Shown here piece by piece: positions 8,633 through 18,274 of a stretch of DNA of 64,000 bases; position 1 is the stretch's first letter; each line of letters opens with the position of its first letter. Position numbers and translations under genes: made by a program. The stretch is from Gammaproteobacteria bacterium (GTDB lineage: Bacteria > Pseudomonadota > Gammaproteobacteria > DSM-16500): assembly GCA_013286085.1 (NCBI GenBank), contig JABDGK010000002.1:760-64759 (forward strand), given 5' to 3'. Under the pieces are notes generated by a model that was not told where the DNA came from, did no database searches, and saw nothing but the letters and a program-made list of their open reading frames with translations.

Positions 8633-9658
8633 CTAGGCAATTGCAAGCGATAAGCCTATTAACCTTTCAGCTATTTGTATAGCATTCAGTGCAGCCCCTT
8701 TGCGTAAATTGTCTGCAACTACCCATAAATTCAAGCCCTTAGGATGAGAAAGGTCTTCTCTAACCCGGCCAACATACACCCAATCTCGGCCCGCAGCGTC
8801 TTGTACAGGGGTTGGGTATGGGAGTTCGCCAGTGATCAATTTTACACCAGGCGCTTTGGATAATAATTCGATTGCTTGTTTTGTTGTGATTTTGGTTTTT
8901 GTCTCAATATGAACTGCCGCAGAATGGCCACAGAATACCGGTACACGAACAGCTGTGGGGTTGATGGCAATGCTATTATCGGCAAAAATCTTTTGCATCT
9001 CCCACACCATTTTCATTTCTTCACGGGTATAGCCGTTTTCTTCAAATTGATCGATATGAGGTAAAACATTAAAAGCAATTTGTTGTGGATACACTTTTGG
9101 CGCAATATCCAAACCATTTAAAATTTGATGGGTTTGCTCTCGCAACTCAGTCATTGCTTCTTTACCACTACCTGAGACGGATTGATACGTTGCAATATTA
9201 ATACGCTCTAATCCAACCGCATCATAAATAGGTTTTAACGCAACAACGATAGGAATTGTATTACAGTTTGGGCTAGCAATTAGATTTTTGTTGGTGTAGT
9301 TATTAATGGCATCTTGATTGACTTCAGGAACGATTAACGGGACGTTATTGTCGTAACGAAAGTGAGAACTTTTATCCAGCACAATATTACCTAGTGCGGC
9401 TGCTTTAGGCGCGTATTGAGCAGAAATTTCATTGCTCGTGCAAAAAAAACAAAATTCTGTTTGGCTAAAATCAAAATTAGCGACATCACTGATTACGTGG
9501 GATTTTCCTTGAAATAGACGTTTTTCACCCGAGGAACGATGGCTAGCCAGTAAGAACAACTTATTAACGGGAAATTTTCTCTCTTCGAGGATTGATAACA
9601 TGGTTGAACCCACCACACCGGATGCGCCAACAATTGCAATGTTATAAGAAGTTGCCAT
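8633..9658 (-). CDS. asd: Aspartate-semialdehyde dehydrogenase
   Basis: It reduces aspartyl phosphate to aspartate semialdehyde, the branch point to lysine/diaminopimelate, threonine and methionine. The NADP-binding GASGVVGS (11-18), the nucleophile C132 in SPNCNT, the QSVSGSGKEAM segment and RVPVFCGHSAAVHIE with the catalytic His are present. The length of 341 residues is usual. It starts 12 bp after the hydrolase gene and is likely cotranscribed with it. Confidence 0.96.
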   Translation of the reverse strand: MATSYNIAIVGASGVVGSTMLSILEERKFPVNKLFLLASHRSSGEKRLFQGKSHVISDVANFDFSQTEFCFFCTSNEISAQYAPKAAALGNIVLDKSSHFRYDNNVPLIVPEVNQDAINNYTNKNLIASPNCNTIPIVVALKPIYDAVGLERINIATYQSVSGSGKEAMTELREQTHQILNGLDIAPKVYPQQIAFNVLPHIDQFEENGYTREEMKMVWEMQKIFADNSIAINPTAVRVPVFCGHSAAVHIETKTKITTKQAIELLSKAPGVKLITGELPYPTPVQDAAGRDWVYVGRVREDLSHPKGLNLWVVADNLRKGAALNAIQIAERLIGLSLAIA

Positions 9659-9670
9659 AAAAAAATTCCT

Positions 9671-10558
9671 CTAATACTGAGTTTGTTCAAGGCCTTGTAG
9701 CCAAATACTGATAGTCTCTCCCATTAAAGCAGGATTGCTTTCTTGGGCGTAATGTAATTCTTCACCTATATCAGCCAGCTCCACATTCGGTAAATTCTCT
9801 TTTGCCCAGTGCAGTGTTGCCATTGTCGTAATAAATCCAGGGATGGAATACAGGATGAGTTTAGGTAATATAGATTGGGTTAGTTTTTTTGAGTACGCCT
9901 CAATAATATCATTTGTTATATTGGGTTGGTGATTTCTTGGAATTTCTTTTAAATACTGTTTTAGTGGTTTACCAGCACCCTGTAGTAAGAATGGTGCACG
10001 ATAATGCGTCATTTCTTCTTCGGTCAGTGGGCGCATTATATCTTGTGGGAGAATGTTATCGACATAATAAGTGGTATTTTCGATAAGATCATCTATATTT
10101 TTTTGTTTATCAAGTGTAGTAATTTGTTCTTGAAGAGGCAGCGAAATATCATTTTTGCTAAAGGGTCGCATATAAGATTCATAGCAAACTAACCCGCGAC
10201 AGTTGGCCGCGTTTTTCATGGCATAATCTAAACCAATAATAGAGCCCCAGCCATGCATGACAATGGTTATGTCTTGTAATTTGAGAGCGTCAATAAATTT
10301 TCCGATGTAATGTATGTGGTCGCTTATTGTATAAGGTATATCAGGTTTATCTGATTTCCCCATTCCAATCAAGTCGGGAGCAATGCAGCGACCAAGTGGT
10401 GCAACATAAGGAATGATATGGCGCCATAAATAGGATGATGTGGGCATGCCATGTAAAAAGAGAATGGGATCACCGTCCCCCTCTTCTATGTAATGTATTT
10501 TAGATCCAAAAACTTCGACATAACGAGAGTGAGAAGAATTTGGAAAATGGGTCGTCAT
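9671..10558 (-). CDS. Haloalkane dehalogenase homologue lacking the nucleophile Asp
   Basis: An alpha/beta hydrolase of 295 residues that follows haloalkane dehalogenases (DhaA type) along its length: HGxPTSSYLWR, CIAPDLIGMGKSDKPD, ESYMRP (E127) and the late LHYAQESNP with H269. In active enzymes the nucleophile sits in HDWGS; here the motif reads HGWGS, so residue 103 is Gly (codon ggc, one base from gac). The halide-binding Asn of HGNPTSS is Met38. It therefore cannot dehalogenate by the known mechanism. It may be a pseudoenzyme or binding protein. It lies between the gdh and asd genes on the same strand, with 9 and 12 bp gaps. Confidence 0.85.
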   Translation of the reverse strand: MTTHFPNSSHSRYVEVFGSKIHYIEEGDGDPILFLHGMPTSSYLWRHIIPYVAPLGRCIAPDLIGMGKSDKPDIPYTISDHIHYIGKFIDALKLQDITIVMHGWGSIIGLDYAMKNAANCRGLVCYESYMRPFSKNDISLPLQEQITTLDKQKNIDDLIENTTYYVDNILPQDIMRPLTEEEMTHYRAPFLLQGAGKPLKQYLKEIPRNHQPNITNDIIEAYSKKLTQSILPKLILYSIPGFITTMATLHWAKENLPNVELADIGEELHYAQESNPALMGETISIWLQGLEQTQY

Positions 10559-10567
10559 ACTATTTCC

Positions 10568-13500
10568 TTAGCTTGTCTGCGAGAAATCGATTAATTCACG
10601 CAAAATAACCGAGTAAGTTACAATACTAACATTGTTACTTGACTTAATATCCGTCAGCAAATTATACCAGCGATCCATCATCGCGCTATTTTCATTTAAC
10701 CAAGCATCGACGCATTCATCGAGTGGCATGTGTTTTTTGATTTTCAAAGATAAGACACTGACGCTAAGTTTGCGTTGCACAATATCTAAATCATCACGGA
10801 AACTGGATCTTGCCAATTCATCCCATTGATTTTCAAGTGGGTATAAATCCATTTGCGCACGTAACCATTCTAATTCGAGTTTATTACCTAAGACATAATA
10901 AATACTTGCCATTTCAGCAATACCAAAATCAGATTTTTTTGCCGCTTCCACTATGTCGAGCGATGTAAATAGCGCGTTATTTATTGCGAGACTATTTGCA
11001 AGCGTTAGCGGTACGTTTTCTTGTGTTAGCTTATCCGTTTCAGCTTGTAGTTGTTCTTTTTCAGTTTCAGTGAGTAGTGTTGGAATTTGCTTAGCAAGTT
11101 CGCGAATACTAGGTGAAAAATTATTAATTGTTGCTTGAATATCAATTTCAGATTTGCGATTTCGCAAGAACCAACGTGTACCACGACGGATGAGATAATA
11201 TATTTGCAACATCATTTTTTGTTGGGTTGCTGTCGATGCTTTGTGATCTAATTCTTCAATTTGTTGCCACAGATTTTCCATGTCATAGATAGCTGCAGTA
11301 ATCACAAATGCGCGCATGATAAAGGATACGGATGCACCCGTCTCGCGTTGTAATCGTTCGACAAAATTTATCCCCATGTGGTCGGTAATGTATTTGCCGA
11401 GCTGTGTGGCAATAATTTCACGTCGGAGACTATGTTCTTTCATTTGTGGTAAATATTTTTCTCGTAAAGGTTTAGGAAATGCTAGAGTCAGATACTTTGT
11501 AAAGAATGGATCTTCGGGGACATCTGAAGCTAAGATATCTTGTTTTAAATACATTTTACAGTAGGCTAACAAGATAGCAATTTCAGGGCGTGTTAAGCCT
11601 TTGTTATTGGCTTTACGTTCGGATAAGGTTTTTTCATCGGGTAGAAACTCAAGTTTACGTTTTAGACGCCCACTTTTTTCGAGTTCATTCATGTAACGCT
11701 TGAAAAGATCCATGGTTTCTTGGCCGACGGATGCTTCGAGGCTCAGCATTTGTGTTTGTTCGTAATTGTCGCGCAATACCAATTCAGCGACTTCATCTGT
11801 CATTTTTTCAAGAAGTTTGTTGCGCTCTTCTACGGTCATATCGCCATTAGCAATGACTTTATTCAGTAAAATTTTAATATTCACTTCATGGTCGGAACAA
11901 TCAACACCTGCTGAGTTATCGATAAAGTCGGTGTAAATAATACCGCCATTTAAGGAGTATTCAGTACGCGCTAATTGCGTGAAACCTAAATTCCCACCCT
12001 CACCCACTATTTTGGCTTGTAATTCATTGCCATCGACACGAATATTATCATTGGTTCTATCGCCTGCATCTGCATTGGTTTCAGTGGATGCTTTTGCAAA
12101 GGTACCAATACCACCATTAAAAATTAAATCAACGGGTGCTTTTAGCATTTCACGGATGAGATCATTCGGGGCCATGTTATCTTGTGTCAACTTTAATGCT
12201 TCTTTTATTTCAGGAGAAATAGCAATAGATTTAGCCGAGCGATTAAAGACACCACCACCCGCTGAAATTAATTCAGGGTTGTAATCTGACCAAGCGGAAC
12301 GCGGTAAATTAAATAACCGTTTGCGTTCTGCGAAACTGGCTTGGGGATTCGGGTTAGGATCCAGAAAAATATGGGCATGATTGTATGCGCCAATCAGTTT
12401 AATGTGTTCTGACTGCAACATGCCATTACCAAATACATCTCCCGCCATATCACCAATTCCAATGACGGTAAAATCGGTTTGTTGTGGATCAATACCGAAG
12501 TCACGGAAGTGACGTTTAACGGATTCCCATGCGCCACGCGCAGTAATTCCCATTTTTTTATGGTCGTATCCAACTGAACCGCCGGATGCAAATGCATCAT
12601 CAAGCCAGAAGTTATATTCTTTGGAAATGCTATTAGCAATGTCAGAAAATGTCGCTGTCCCTTTGTCAGCAGCAACAACGAGATAGGTATCATCTTCGTC
12701 ATAACGCACGACGTCTTTCGGCGGAACGGTATTGTCGTCACAAATATTGTCCGTAATATCGAGCAGCCCACGAATAAATGTAGAGTAGCAATAAATCACT
12801 TCTTTCATGATTTCATCTCTATCGGCTTCGATTGGGAGATGTTTCGGAAAAAATCCGCCTTTTGCACCAACGGGTACGATCACAGAATTTTTGACTTGTT
12901 GTGCTTTCATTAATCCCAATACTTCAGTGCGAAAATCTTCGCGGCGATCTGACCAGCGGATACCACCACGCGCTACTTTACCACCACGTAAATGTACGCC
13001 TTCTACACGCGGAGAATAGACAAAAATTTCATACATGGGACGCGGTAACGGTAAATCTGAAATTACCGCCGGATCAAACTTGAATGAAATATAGGTTTTT
13101 GGTGCGCCGTCAGCCATTTTTTGAAAGTAGTTGGTTCTCAGTGTTGCTAAAATAACTTCTAGAATGCGTCGTAAAATGCGGTCTTCATCGAGACTGACAA
13201 CAGCATCCAGCAGGCGCTCGATCTGCGCCACCAGCTCACTGGTATCAGGATGTGCGTTACCTTGGGTTGGCGTAAACCGAATAGTAAATAAATTCACGAG
13301 ATTCATTGCAATGACGGGGTTGTTTACCAGTGCTTGCTCGATATAGTTTTGACTAAACGTGAAGCCAGTTTGGCGTAAATATTTTGTGTAGGCACGTAAT
13401 ACCGCTGTTTCTCGCCAACTTAATTGTGCTTCTAATACCAAACGATTAAAGCCATCATCTTCTGCTGATCGGAACCAAATTTTTGCAAAAGCTTCTTGGA

Positions 13501-15406
13501 AGGTATCTTTCACACTATCGACATTAATTTCTTTGTTTCTCACATACACAACATCAAAGTCATTGATCCAGACAATTTTGCCATCTTTAAAAATGATTTC
13601 ATGCGGGCGTTCACCAATGACGCGCAAGCCCATATTTTCGAGTGTGGGTAATACATCGGATAAAGCAATGGGATGTTCTGCGTGAAATAATTTTAAGCGC
13701 AGTGCTTCAGGCCCTTTATCAATCCGCTTATAAAATAACATGCCTAATGGATTGTCTTTATGTAATAACTCCATTTGTGAAATATCATTGATAGCAGTTT
13801 GCGGTGTGTAATATTCTGTATAGCTAATCGGAAATGCTTTTGCGTATTTGCTATAGTATTTCAGTCCATCCGCTTCACCAAAGCGACCTACGATATGTGT
13901 TTTTAACTCATCCGTCCAGGATCTGGCAATTTGGATTAATTTTTCTTCGATACTCGTTGCATCATATTCCAACGATGTTCGGGGATTGACGCGTAATAAA
14001 AAGTGAATACGCGCTAACACCGAATCAGAAAAGTAAGTTGTAAAGGTGGACTCAATACCATGCAATGATTGCATTAATACATCCTGCATAGCAAGGCAGA
14101 GTTCTGTATTGAAGCTTTCTCTTGGTACAAACACAAGGCAAGAAAAATAACGACCATAAGAATCTTTGCGGACAAAGAGACGCACACGCTTGCGTTCTTG
14201 TAAATGCAAAATTCCCATCGTTAATTTAACAAGCTCATCTTGCGTTGCTTGAAATAAATCATCGCGAGGTAATGTTTCCAAGATTTGCATGGCTTCTTTG
14301 CCGTTATGACTGTCGGGTGGGAAGTGCAATTCTTGCATGATTTTCGCTACTTTATGGCGCAAGAATGGAATATGACGCGGACTTGAATGATAGGCGGTCG
14401 ACGTATATAAACCAATGAAACGACGTTCACCCGTAATTTCACCTTGATCATTAAATTGTTTGACACCAATGTAGTCTGTGTAAGCATCGCGATGTACGGT
14501 TGATTTGGTATTGGTTTTTGCGATGATCAAAATATTTTTTGAGAGGGCTAGCTTTCGCGCTTGCGGTGGCAATTCCGCGTAGCGTCGCGAAATTGTCCCG
14601 CCGCTTTCGTCACGTAATACGCCAAGGCCACTACCCGGAATAATTTGCAGGGCACGATTTGTTTCATTACCAATTAATTTGTAATCACGTGAGCCGAGAA
14701 AAGTGAAGTTATTATTAATGAGCCAGTGTAAGAAATCTTTTGATTCGGCAACTTCAGCGGGATCTAATGGTGGTGGATTTTGTTCTAGTTCAAGTAGAGC
14801 TTCTTCTGCTCGCAGAATCATTTGACGCCAATCAGACACCGCAACACGTGCATCACACAATACGCGTTGGATATTGACACACAGCGATTCCATGGCGGCT
14901 GGATCTGTTTGTCTATCAATTTCGATGTATATCGGTGCTTCACTGGTTGCTGCATGGTGGGTTTGTCCAAGCGGTACAATCTCAGTAATTTGTGAGTCAC
15001 TGTCACGTACCACTTTCAGCCCGCCGAAGTGAATCATGAAGTGGATTTGTACATCATTACGATTAATTTCAATGCGAGTTGAGTCAAGTAAAAAAGGAAT
15101 ATCATCGTGTGAAATTTCAATAATCGTATGAGTCGATTCCCAGCCATCTTTTTCGATGGAGGGATTGAAAATTCTAACTTTGGACTCTCCCACTTGGCGC
15201 TTGTAGATAAAATTCCAGTGGGATAAAAACGCACCCGCTAAATCATCCATAGAGCGTTCGCCCAAATCCGCTAGTGCACTGGAGGCATAATAGCGTTCAG
15301 CATATACCTGTAATAGTTGAAATTGTTGTTCGGTTACGCGGTCTTGAATATGTGAAAGAATCTGACTGATGACTTCTTGGCGGCGATTGCCGACTTGACC
15401 TGTCAT
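10568..15406 (-). CDS. gdhB: NAD-specific glutamate dehydrogenase, giant 180-kDa class
   Basis: It oxidatively deaminates glutamate to 2-oxoglutarate, feeding amino acids into the TCA cycle. The length of 1612 residues matches the large L-GDH180 class of proteobacteria. A long N-terminal regulatory part precedes the catalytic core, where GGIRWSDRREDFRTEVLGLM, VPVGAKGGFF and GIGDMAGDVFGNG (dinucleotide fold) are visible; KIVGEGGNLGFTQLARTEY and NGGIIYTDFIDNSAGVDCSD follow, then a helical tail. Together with the nearby arginase it fits an organism using amino acids as carbon source. Confidence 0.96.
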   Translation of the reverse strand: MTGQVGNRRQEVISQILSHIQDRVTEQQFQLLQVYAERYYASSALADLGERSMDDLAGAFLSHWNFIYKRQVGESKVRIFNPSIEKDGWESTHTIIEISHDDIPFLLDSTRIEINRNDVQIHFMIHFGGLKVVRDSDSQITEIVPLGQTHHAATSEAPIYIEIDRQTDPAAMESLCVNIQRVLCDARVAVSDWRQMILRAEEALLELEQNPPPLDPAEVAESKDFLHWLINNNFTFLGSRDYKLIGNETNRALQIIPGSGLGVLRDESGGTISRRYAELPPQARKLALSKNILIIAKTNTKSTVHRDAYTDYIGVKQFNDQGEITGERRFIGLYTSTAYHSSPRHIPFLRHKVAKIMQELHFPPDSHNGKEAMQILETLPRDDLFQATQDELVKLTMGILHLQERKRVRLFVRKDSYGRYFSCLVFVPRESFNTELCLAMQDVLMQSLHGIESTFTTYFSDSVLARIHFLLRVNPRTSLEYDATSIEEKLIQIARSWTDELKTHIVGRFGEADGLKYYSKYAKAFPISYTEYYTPQTAINDISQMELLHKDNPLGMLFYKRIDKGPEALRLKLFHAEHPIALSDVLPTLENMGLRVIGERPHEIIFKDGKIVWINDFDVVYVRNKEINVDSVKDTFQEAFAKIWFRSAEDDGFNRLVLEAQLSWRETAVLRAYTKYLRQTGFTFSQNYIEQALVNNPVIAMNLVNLFTIRFTPTQGNAHPDTSELVAQIERLLDAVVSLDEDRILRRILEVILATLRTNYFQKMADGAPKTYISFKFDPAVISDLPLPRPMYEIFVYSPRVEGVHLRGGKVARGGIRWSDRREDFRTEVLGLMKAQQVKNSVIVPVGAKGGFFPKHLPIEADRDEIMKEVIYCYSTFIRGLLDITDNICDDNTVPPKDVVRYDEDDTYLVVAADKGTATFSDIANSISKEYNFWLDDAFASGGSVGYDHKKMGITARGAWESVKRHFRDFGIDPQQTDFTVIGIGDMAGDVFGNGMLQSEHIKLIGAYNHAHIFLDPNPNPQASFAERKRLFNLPRSAWSDYNPELISAGGGVFNRSAKSIAISPEIKEALKLTQDNMAPNDLIREMLKAPVDLIFNGGIGTFAKASTETNADAGDRTNDNIRVDGNELQAKIVGEGGNLGFTQLARTEYSLNGGIIYTDFIDNSAGVDCSDHEVNIKILLNKVIANGDMTVEERNKLLEKMTDEVAELVLRDNYEQTQMLSLEASVGQETMDLFKRYMNELEKSGRLKRKLEFLPDEKTLSERKANNKGLTRPEIAILLAYCKMYLKQDILASDVPEDPFFTKYLTLAFPKPLREKYLPQMKEHSLRREIIATQLGKYITDHMGINFVERLQRETGASVSFIMRAFVITAAIYDMENLWQQIEELDHKASTATQQKMMLQIYYLIRRGTRWFLRNRKSEIDIQATINNFSPSIRELAKQIPTLLTETEKEQLQAETDKLTQENVPLTLANSLAINNALFTSLDIVEAAKKSDFGIAEMASIYYVLGNKLELEWLRAQMDLYPLENQWDELARSSFRDDLDIVQRKLSVSVLSLKIKKHMPLDECVDAWLNENSAMMDRWYNLLTDIKSSNNVSIVTYSVILRELIDFSQTS

Positions 15407-15630
15407 AAAATACTAGCCTCCGGAGCTATTATGTCGATTTGTTAAGTGTGCTCGGTGTGAGCATATGTGGCTAGAATTTTAGCTCTTTTAAGGGGGGGAA
15501 CTCAAATAAGATTTGTGGTTTACAGCAAATAAATGCAATAAAAATGGATGAGTTAGAGAATTTTCATGGAGAGATACAAGAAAGCGTAAAATATGAGCAA
15601 ATAGTAGCCAGAAAATAGGGCTGTTATGAA

Positions 15631-16479
15631 CTACCTTTTTTGGGCAGCTGCGGCTCTAACGTCTGGAGTTGATCCTTGAATGATATGTCTTAGGCTTATC
15701 AGCCCTTGCTGATGAGTCTGAGCTGCTTGATGCATATTTTGCAAAAAAGCTTCAGCATCCGTGCTCTTTTTGAATTTTGTAAAAATAGATGAGTGCTGGC
15801 TTACTGTGGTTTTAAAATTGGTTTTTGATTCTTCTGCATCATTTAAAATAGTTTGCATTACTTGCGTAGATTGGCCTCTCTCTAGCTGGTTCATTAAGTC
15901 TAGAACCAAATCCATTTTTTCTTGATTGAATGTTTCAAGTGAATTTTGTGCAACAGATTTGTTAACTAAATGAAGCTTATAGTCATTGCAAAAATGCAGT
16001 GCTGTTGTAATGAATAAAGGCTTCAGATATTGTTCTTCTGCTTGCTCAAGCGCTTTCAATCCAAAAATTCCAAAATACGTTGTTATGTCATGACCTTTGC
16101 TTGGATTAGGTAATATTGATTCTAATTGTGTTTGTAATTTATCTTGTAACGCATCACATGTGTCATATAAATCTTTTAAAGAAGATAGAAAATCTTTATT
16201 CAATGTGAAAATTTGTTTTTTATGCCAATTGATCAAAGCTTTTTCGAAAGCGTCAGCGCATTGCATAATAGTAACAGAGATTTTACCAAGATCTTGGTGT
16301 GCCGCGTTTTCCCATTCAGTAATTTGATCAACTTGATTAGGAAGCTCTCTTTTGAGGACAGGCAAATTGTCTTTGATAACCAACTCCAAAAGACGATTAT
16401 AATTTTTCATTAATGATTGGATAAATTCTATTTTCGCATCTGAAATTAGGGCATCAATATCTGATCGTGGGCTACTCAT
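15631..16479 (-). CDS. Orphan helical protein
   Basis: About 282 residues with no recognised family, no signal peptide and no membrane segment. It appears nearly all alpha-helical, with Gln/Leu/Lys-rich amphipathic stretches (for example LKDLYDTCDALQDKLQTQLE) that could pack as a helical bundle or coiled coil. I choose the second ATG (MSSPRSDID): GAGG lies six bases upstream, while the first ATG at 16491 has no ribosome site. Such lineage-specific helical proteins in Legionellales are often secreted substrates, but no secretion signal can be proved here. Confidence 0.7.
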   Translation of the reverse strand: MSSPRSDIDALISDAKIEFIQSLMKNYNRLLELVIKDNLPVLKRELPNQVDQITEWENAAHQDLGKISVTIMQCADAFEKALINWHKKQIFTLNKDFLSSLKDLYDTCDALQDKLQTQLESILPNPSKGHDITTYFGIFGLKALEQAEEQYLKPLFITTALHFCNDYKLHLVNKSVAQNSLETFNQEKMDLVLDLMNQLERGQSTQVMQTILNDAEESKTNFKTTVSQHSSIFTKFKKSTDAEAFLQNMHQAAQTHQQGLISLRHIIQGSTPDVRAAAAQKR

Positions 16480-16644
16480 AGCGAGCCTCATGTATTAGTT
16501 AATGCTTATCGTAAGTATAGACTTAAAACAAAAATTTAGCATTGCCGTAAATTAACTTTATAAATATCAATATGATAGCAAATATATAGCAGATTATAGT
16601 TATTAGGTTATAATTTAACTAATAATTCATAAAGGTAATTTATT

Positions 16645-17544
16645 ATGCATTCTGGGTCGGCGTTACCTGAAGATGATGCGAACACTCAACTAATAATAGA
16701 AGCAAATGCTGCTTTTAAAGAAGCGATGGCTGTATTTGCATCTCAAGATTATACGAAAGCTATTAGTAAATATGATGAAGTGATTGAAATCTTAAATCGT
16801 GGCAATATTGAGGATAATGAATTGAGGTTATCATGTCATTTTCATTATCTGTGCTGTCAAAAAAACCTCAAGGAAATGCCATTAGCCGATTTCAATATTG
16901 AATTGCGTGCTCTTAAGGATCAATTGGAAGAAAATCTGCAAACTCAATCGATTGATAGTGCGCTGAGTCGCGCTATTCATGAGATGTATTATTCTTTTGA
17001 CGCGCATGCAACCTCATATGAAACTGCATTTATCCCTGTTGCAACTCGTGCATATCAGCTAATGACGAGCGCAGATGTTATTTATGGGACAAGATTAATG
17101 GGGCCCAACAAAAACAAAAATTTAGTTGAATCGAGTACTGCTTTATATAAGGCAGCAGAGTTATACGCGCAGGCTATTCGACGTTTGATTTTTCTTCAGA
17201 GTGACGATAGTTCTCCATCTCTCATGTTGAATTACTTTCGATGTATGTATCGAAGATTAGCGTGTATGGAAAAAACGCCGTTAGCTAGTTTTAGGGATTT
17301 TCGAAGTGAATTGGAAACTCTTTACCAGCTTATTAAAGAAGATACTAAGTTAAGTGAAAATGACAGCTACAAGGCACTTGTTTCAGATATTCACTATTTA
17401 TATGTACACCATAACAAACAACACGTGAGTTATCCGGTTTCAGCTCGCACTTTGTTTTCGCCGTCGGCTTCTACGCCGCCTGCCCCTGTTAATTCTAAAA
17501 ATTCAATTGAACAAGATGCCCAAATTAAAAGTCGCAACAGTTAA
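16645..17544 (+). CDS. Orphan TPR-like helical protein
   Basis: The 299-residue protein has no recognised overall family. Residues about 23-56 resemble a TPR hairpin (AFKEAMAVFASQDYTKAISK then YDEVIEIL), and a second similar block appears near 174-192 (ALYKAAELYAQAIRRLI), suggesting two related halves. The C-terminus is Ser/Pro-rich and probably disordered (SPSASTPPAPVNS). There is no signal peptide. The start ATG follows AAAGG. A possible -10 TATAAT lies at 16609-16614. It diverges from the preceding orphan gene; both may be host-interaction genes, by inference. Confidence 0.72.
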   Translation: MHSGSALPEDDANTQLIIEANAAFKEAMAVFASQDYTKAISKYDEVIEILNRGNIEDNELRLSCHFHYLCCQKNLKEMPLADFNIELRALKDQLEENLQTQSIDSALSRAIHEMYYSFDAHATSYETAFIPVATRAYQLMTSADVIYGTRLMGPNKNKNLVESSTALYKAAELYAQAIRRLIFLQSDDSSPSLMLNYFRCMYRRLACMEKTPLASFRDFRSELETLYQLIKEDTKLSENDSYKALVSDIHYLYVHHNKQHVSYPVSARTLFSPSASTPPAPVNSKNSIEQDAQIKSRNS

Positions 17545-17601
17545 GTGTTGACTGTGTAGCCTGCTTTACATAGCAACCTTTAGTAAGTGATTTCATGACG
17601 G

Positions 17602-17740
17602 CATGGCCTTCCACACGCCTTATTTTTATTGATAAAATTCTCAGGTTTGTCACCCCGCAAAAAACGCGTCCACTTTCTTAAAAAGAAAACAGTTTTATCA
17701 CGCGTTTTTGTGCGGGGCCTGGTGGCGATCTTTAGTAGAA
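17602..17740. repeat. Left inverted repeat of the GIY-YIG unit
   Basis: About 139 bp whose reverse complement appears at 18086-18225 with only a few differences (one substitution near the outer end, a short indel in a T-rich stretch, and a small mismatch beside ctttagtagaa). Inside the repeat is a further palindrome: ccccgcaaaaaacgcgt pairs with acgcgtttttgtgcggggc across about 27 bp. Confidence 0.9.
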
Positions 17741-17746
17741 GGTTTT

Positions 17747-18055
17747 TTATACCGTTTTCTCTCTCAATAATTCAAAATATAAATCTTGCCATTGAGGATT
17801 GATGCTTTCGATAGCATTAATTTTATATTGTCTTTTCCATTTTTTTATAATTTTTTCACGATAAATTGCGTTCTCGATATCTTCAAAATGCTCATAGTAT
17901 ACTAACATTTTTATATTGTGTTTTTTTGTGAAACTATCAGCAAGTTCCATTTTATGTTCATATACTCGGCGTATTAAATCATTTGTCACACCAACGTAGA
18001 ATACGCTATTTCTCTCTCGAGTTAAAATATAAACATAATAATTATGCTCACGCAT
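17747..18055 (-). CDS. Small GIY-YIG nuclease-domain protein
   Basis: The 102-residue single-domain protein is of the GIY-YIG superfamily: YYVYIL (residues 6-11) and FYVGVT (19-24) form the two strands, R29/R30 follow in NDLIRRVYEHK, and the metal-binding Glu is likely in IYREKIIKKWKR. Length and layout match the stand-alone YhbQ/UPF0213-like group, presumed DNA nucleases of uncertain role. The gene is enclosed by ~140-bp inverted repeats that begin 7 bp beyond its stop and 31 bp before its start, so gene plus repeats make a ~0.62-kb unit. Confidence 0.9.
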   Translation of the reverse strand: MREHNYYVYILTRERNSVFYVGVTNDLIRRVYEHKMELADSFTKKHNIKMLVYYEHFEDIENAIYREKIIKKWKRQYKINAIESINPQWQDLYFELLREKTV

Positions 18056-18085
18056 TTCCTATCCTCTTGTTATAAGATTTATTTG

Positions 18086-18225
18086 TTCTACTAAAGAATG
18101 CCACCAGGCCCCGCACAAAAACGCGTGATAAAACTGTTTTCTTTTTAAGAAAGTGGACGCGTTTTTTGCGGGGTGACAAACCTGAGAATTTTATCAAGAA
18201 AAAGATAAGGCGTGTGGAAGGACAT
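18086..18225. repeat. Right inverted repeat of the GIY-YIG unit
   Basis: This is the reverse-complement partner of 17602-17740. The near identity of the two arms suggests recent origin or gene conversion between them. Confidence 0.9.
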
Positions 18226-18274
18226 GGCGGCGCGGTGGGAAGGGTATCTGTGTGACATGATTACGTAAAGTGAA

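Noticed and set aside
9671..10558. Active haloalkane dehalogenase
   Set aside because: The nucleophile Asp is Gly and the halide-binding Asn is Met, so the known reaction cannot occur.
15540..15618. A short plus-strand frame encoding about 24 residues (MDELENFHGE...)
   Set aside because: Too short, no ribosome site and no recognised family; perhaps a gene remnant, but I cannot support it.
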